Source: Myxococcales bacterium
GTDB taxonomy: Bacteria; Myxococcota_A; Polyangia; Polyangiales; Ga0077539
Assembly (NCBI GenBank): GCA_016792845.1
Contig: JAEUKH010000042.1
Coordinates: 62,001-126,000, forward strand
Length of the DNA stretch: 64,000 bases
Direction of reading: 5' to 3'
Below are positions 61,877 through 64,000 of this stretch, one piece after another (within the stretch, counting starts at the first letter, position 1; each line of letters starts with the position of its first letter). The notes beneath the pieces were generated by a model. That model made no database searches. It was not told the origin of the DNA and saw only the letters and a list, made by a program, of their open reading frames with translations. The translations under genes and the position numbers were made by a program.

Positions 61877-63370
61877 CTAAAGGGTGCCGAGGCGGCCGAG
61901 GCCCCAGTTCATCCACCCTTCGGCGTTCTCGGGGCGGCTCACTTCGACACAGAGCGCCGCGACGCTGTTGTGAATGCAGCGCCGCACGCTGCCGACGTCG
62001 AGCGCGATGCGGTTGATTCGGTACGACCCGTTGCGGAGCTCACCTTGTACGCCGCGCTCGCTGTAGTCGTAGACCCTGCGCATCGACATCGACTGCAAGA
62101 GGGCGACAAACTGCGCGTTCATGGGTGAAGGCTGGGCCTGGAGCCCCGCCATGATCTGCGTACGCACCGCCGCGTCGCGGCCCGAGATCATGTAGAGCGC
62201 GTCGTCGGTGAGGTACCCCGAGGCGTTGTCTTGCGCGACGGTGTATCCGCGGATGTAGAGGCGCAGCCGACCCTGACCTGCGGCGGTGAGCTGATACTCG
62301 ATGCCGTCGCGGCGGTCGGGGTATTGCGCGGCGGTGACGATGAAGCCATCGCTCTCAAGCGTCGCGGTGACCGCTTGTTGCGAGGGGAAGGCGCGCAGGG
62401 TCGTGGGCGCCGTCATCTCAGGCGCGACGGCGCGGTCGGCGGGGCGCGCGTTGGGGTTGATCACCTCTTCGACGGGCGCATCGCGGCGGGTGACGTGGTC
62501 GGCGCGGTCGCGCGCCTCGGGCACCATCGCGAGGCCCGCCAGGAGGGGCACGAAGGCGATGGCCGCGGCGACCCCGAGGGCGATCTTGCCGCCCTTGCCG
62601 GGCCCTGCTTGAAAGAGCGTCTCGGGCTTCTGCAAGAGCGCCGAGAGCCGCCAATAGAGCCGCATGATGGCGGTCGGTAGACCCAAGAGCGCCAAGAGGA
62701 GCACCACGCTCAAGCTGTGCGAATACGCCGTGCCCCCAGGGGTCGCCAGCGCGGGCGGAAAGGCGTGAACCCACAGCGAACCCGCCATCAGCACGAGGGC
62801 CGCGAGGCTGATGAGCGTGCGCACCGTCAAGACGGTCTTGCGCCGGTTGACGTAGCCTCGCACGTCGCGCGGCGTGGGCCTCCCGAGGAGCGCGTTCACC
62901 CAACCGATCACGTCGAGGGTCTCGTCTTGGAGAGACGCCGAGTAGAAGACCTTGGGCTCGCCCTGCCCGGGGCTGTCGAAGACCGCCTGGTACACCGTGC
63001 TTCGCTCGGTTCGTACGACGGCCGAGCTGCCCTTTCGGCGGTAGTTCGTCGTGGTCACATGCTCGCGGAGGCGCACCCCCGTCTGGGGGATGGGGGTGCA
63101 GTCGGTCTTTCGCACAAAGAGCGCGTTGCCGCGACCGATCAGCCCCAACACCGGGTCGATGATGAGCCCGCCCTCGATGAAGAAGGTGATCGCCGAGCTG
63201 ATGGCCACAAAGGGCACCAAGGCCCCCGCGGTGAAGGCCTCGCCCATCGCGCCGAGAAAGAGCCCGGTGCCCACCAGCTCGACCAGGGTCTCGGCGATCG
63301 GATGCTCGGTGAGCGAGATCAAGACCCCGTTCGGGGCATACTGTGTCTGCGGGGGTGTCGTCGGTTGCAT
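61877..63370 (-). CDS. Large hypothetical membrane protein, paralogue B (channel operon)
   Basis: A 497-residue protein starting at ATG 63370 (MQPTTPPQTQYAP). It has the same order of parts as paralogue A: Pro/Gln-rich start, N-terminal helix pair (about 28-72), beta-rich domain, a second set of helices around 170-270, and a C-terminal soluble domain, here with two Cys. It is separated by 73 bases from paralogue A, and flanked by inverted repeat copies A and B. Function unknown; a channel-associated role is inferred from the operon only. Confidence 0.72.
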   Translation of the reverse strand: MQPTTPPQTQYAPNGVLISLTEHPIAETLVELVGTGLFLGAMGEAFTAGALVPFVAISSAITFFIEGGLIIDPVLGLIGRGNALFVRKTDCTPIPQTGVRLREHVTTTNYRRKGSSAVVRTERSTVYQAVFDSPGQGEPKVFYSASLQDETLDVIGWVNALLGRPTPRDVRGYVNRRKTVLTVRTLISLAALVLMAGSLWVHAFPPALATPGGTAYSHSLSVVLLLALLGLPTAIMRLYWRLSALLQKPETLFQAGPGKGGKIALGVAAAIAFVPLLAGLAMVPEARDRADHVTRRDAPVEEVINPNARPADRAVAPEMTAPTTLRAFPSQQAVTATLESDGFIVTAAQYPDRRDGIEYQLTAAGQGRLRLYIRGYTVAQDNASGYLTDDALYMISGRDAAVRTQIMAGLQAQPSPMNAQFVALLQSMSMRRVYDYSERGVQGELRNGSYRINRIALDVGSVRRCIHNSVAALCVEVSRPENAEGWMNWGLGRLGTL

Positions 63371-63423
63371 CACCCGCCGAACGTAAAGCAAGGCACCCCG
63401 CGCGGCGGCGGCCCCACCCGGCA

Positions 63424-63445
63424 TTTGAGGCTCAATTGAGCCTCA
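63424..63445 (+). repeat. Inverted repeat copy B; perfect 20-bp palindrome
   Basis: TGAGGCTCAATTGAGCCTCA (63426-63445) is a perfect 20-base palindrome between the stop of the oxidoreductase gene (63453) and the start of paralogue B (63370). It could be a hairpin terminator without a T-run, or an operator for the channel operon. Its first 18 bases match copy A at 61849-61866 in inverted orientation. Confidence 0.75.
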
Positions 63446-63452
63446 GCCGCGC

Positions 63453-64000
63453 TCAGGTCGGGGGCGTCACAAACCCGCGAAAGGCTCGCAGATAGTCGAC
63501 AAACGCGGGGCTCGCGCCCTCTGCGATGAGGGTCTCGGGTGACACCGGCGCGCGGTGCATCGCGGCCGGGTCTCGCTTCAACGGCCAGTCGTGATTCGCG
63601 ATGGCCGAGCGCCCCAAGGCCACCGCGTCAGCGCCGAGGTCGAGCTGAGCCTGGGCCTCGGCGTGGCTCCAGAGGCTGCCCGCGGTGACGAGCCTCACAC
63701 CGTCGCCGACGGCAGCACGAAAGAGAGAAATCGGGTGTGATTCTGGGTACTTCGCAGTGTTGCGCTGGGCCTGCCAGAGCGACAGATGGAGCACCTCTGC
63801 GCCGTCTTCGACGAGCCAGCGCGCGAGGGTGAGGCTCTCGTCGAGGTCGACGCCGCGGGTCTGTCCGAAGTCTTCGGGCGACACGCGCACCGCGAGCACG
63901 AGCTTCGGCGCGGCCGCACGCACCGCCCGGGTCACCTCGCGCAACAGCCGCGCGCGGTTCTCGAGCGAGCCGCCGTAGTCGTCGGTGCGGGTGTTGTAGA
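63453..64000 (-). CDS. NADH:flavin oxidoreductase / Old Yellow Enzyme family, C-terminal part
   Basis: The last ~182 residues of an OYE-type FMN enzyme; the 5' end is outside the window. The signature NTRTDDYGGSLENRARLL, then LVLAVRVSPEDF, LVEDGAEVLHLSLWQA, RLVTAGSLWSHAEAQAQLDL, GADAVALGRSAIANHDWP are all typical of the FMN-binding half of the barrel. These enzymes reduce enones with NAD(P)H. It sits upstream of the channel operon in the same orientation, with a palindrome between. Confidence 0.92.
   Translation of the reverse strand, partial: YNTRTDDYGGSLENRARLLREVTRAVRAAAPKLVLAVRVSPEDFGQTRGVDLDESLTLARWLVEDGAEVLHLSLWQAQRNTAKYPESHPISLFRAAVGDGVRLVTAGSLWSHAEAQAQLDLGADAVALGRSAIANHDWPLKRDPAAMHRAPVSPETLIAEGASPAFVDYLRAFRGFVTPPT

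Overview
The window is very GC-rich, densely coded chromosomal DNA from a myxobacterium-like organism (phylum Myxococcota; a Polyangia or Sandaracinus-type lineage is my best guess). The signs are eukaryote-like Ser/Thr kinases with large C-terminal sensor or ATPase modules, DUF4215 'myxococcus cysteine-rich' repeats with a MYXO-CTERM-like tail, many lipoproteins with Asp-Ala-Gly or Asp-Thr-Gly stalks, thrombospondin type-3 repeats, and at least one good sigma-54 promoter. No phage, insertion sequence, CRISPR array, rRNA operon or complete secretion system is visible. About 50 protein genes and one tRNA-Ser are supported; most are hypothetical or envelope proteins.

Layout. 1-4.6 kb: a patatin-like phospholipase (cut by the window edge) translationally coupled to a 1461-residue kinase-cyclase-like-ATPase-TPR protein. 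4.8-6.05 kb: a DUF3540 protein coupled to a GNAT acetyltransferase; these converge on a PHP/Yip1-like operon across a palindromic element whose ends carry both stop codons (6050-6213). 8.8-13.2 kb: NagZ and a huge Asp-rich surface protein. 13.4-22.9 kb: mostly minus-strand envelope proteins, a TPR-methyltransferase fusion and an ABC-F ATPase. 23.1-32.3 kb: a plus-strand run of YceI, DUF362, secreted Cys-rich proteins, OmpA, a lipid kinase-like protein and two tandem Cys-rich stalked lipoproteins ending in a 21-bp tandem repeat. 33.4-43.8 kb: a transmembrane kinase with a seven-repeat RCC1 propeller, an M1 aminopeptidase lipoprotein and a 1611-residue metzincin-type metalloprotease driven by a probable sigma-54 promoter. 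44-53.7 kb: lipoproteins (including a vWA protein), tRNA-Ser, DUF1015, a cystathionine-gamma-synthase-family enzyme, a zinc-ribbon/TerB protein and other small proteins. 53.7-57.3 kb: a Gly-rich RRM protein with a long structured leader and a strong terminator, heme A synthase, and an AarF/UbiB kinase. 57.3-64 kb: a third stalked Cys-rich lipoprotein, a pentameric ligand-gated channel homologue in an operon with two related large membrane proteins, and an Old-Yellow-Enzyme-type oxidoreductase cut by the window end.

How it fits together. The dominant theme is cell-surface sensing and envelope decoration: two kinases, a ligand-gated channel, about fifteen lipoproteins, repeat-rich stalk proteins, and proteases and wall hydrolases. 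The most unusual items are the RCC1-propeller receptor kinase, the family of CG-x3-Q-x-CC lipoproteins, the channel operon with its inverted repeats, and the palindromic intergenic element at 6.1 kb. Functions come from recognised motifs and remembered family features; no database search was possible.
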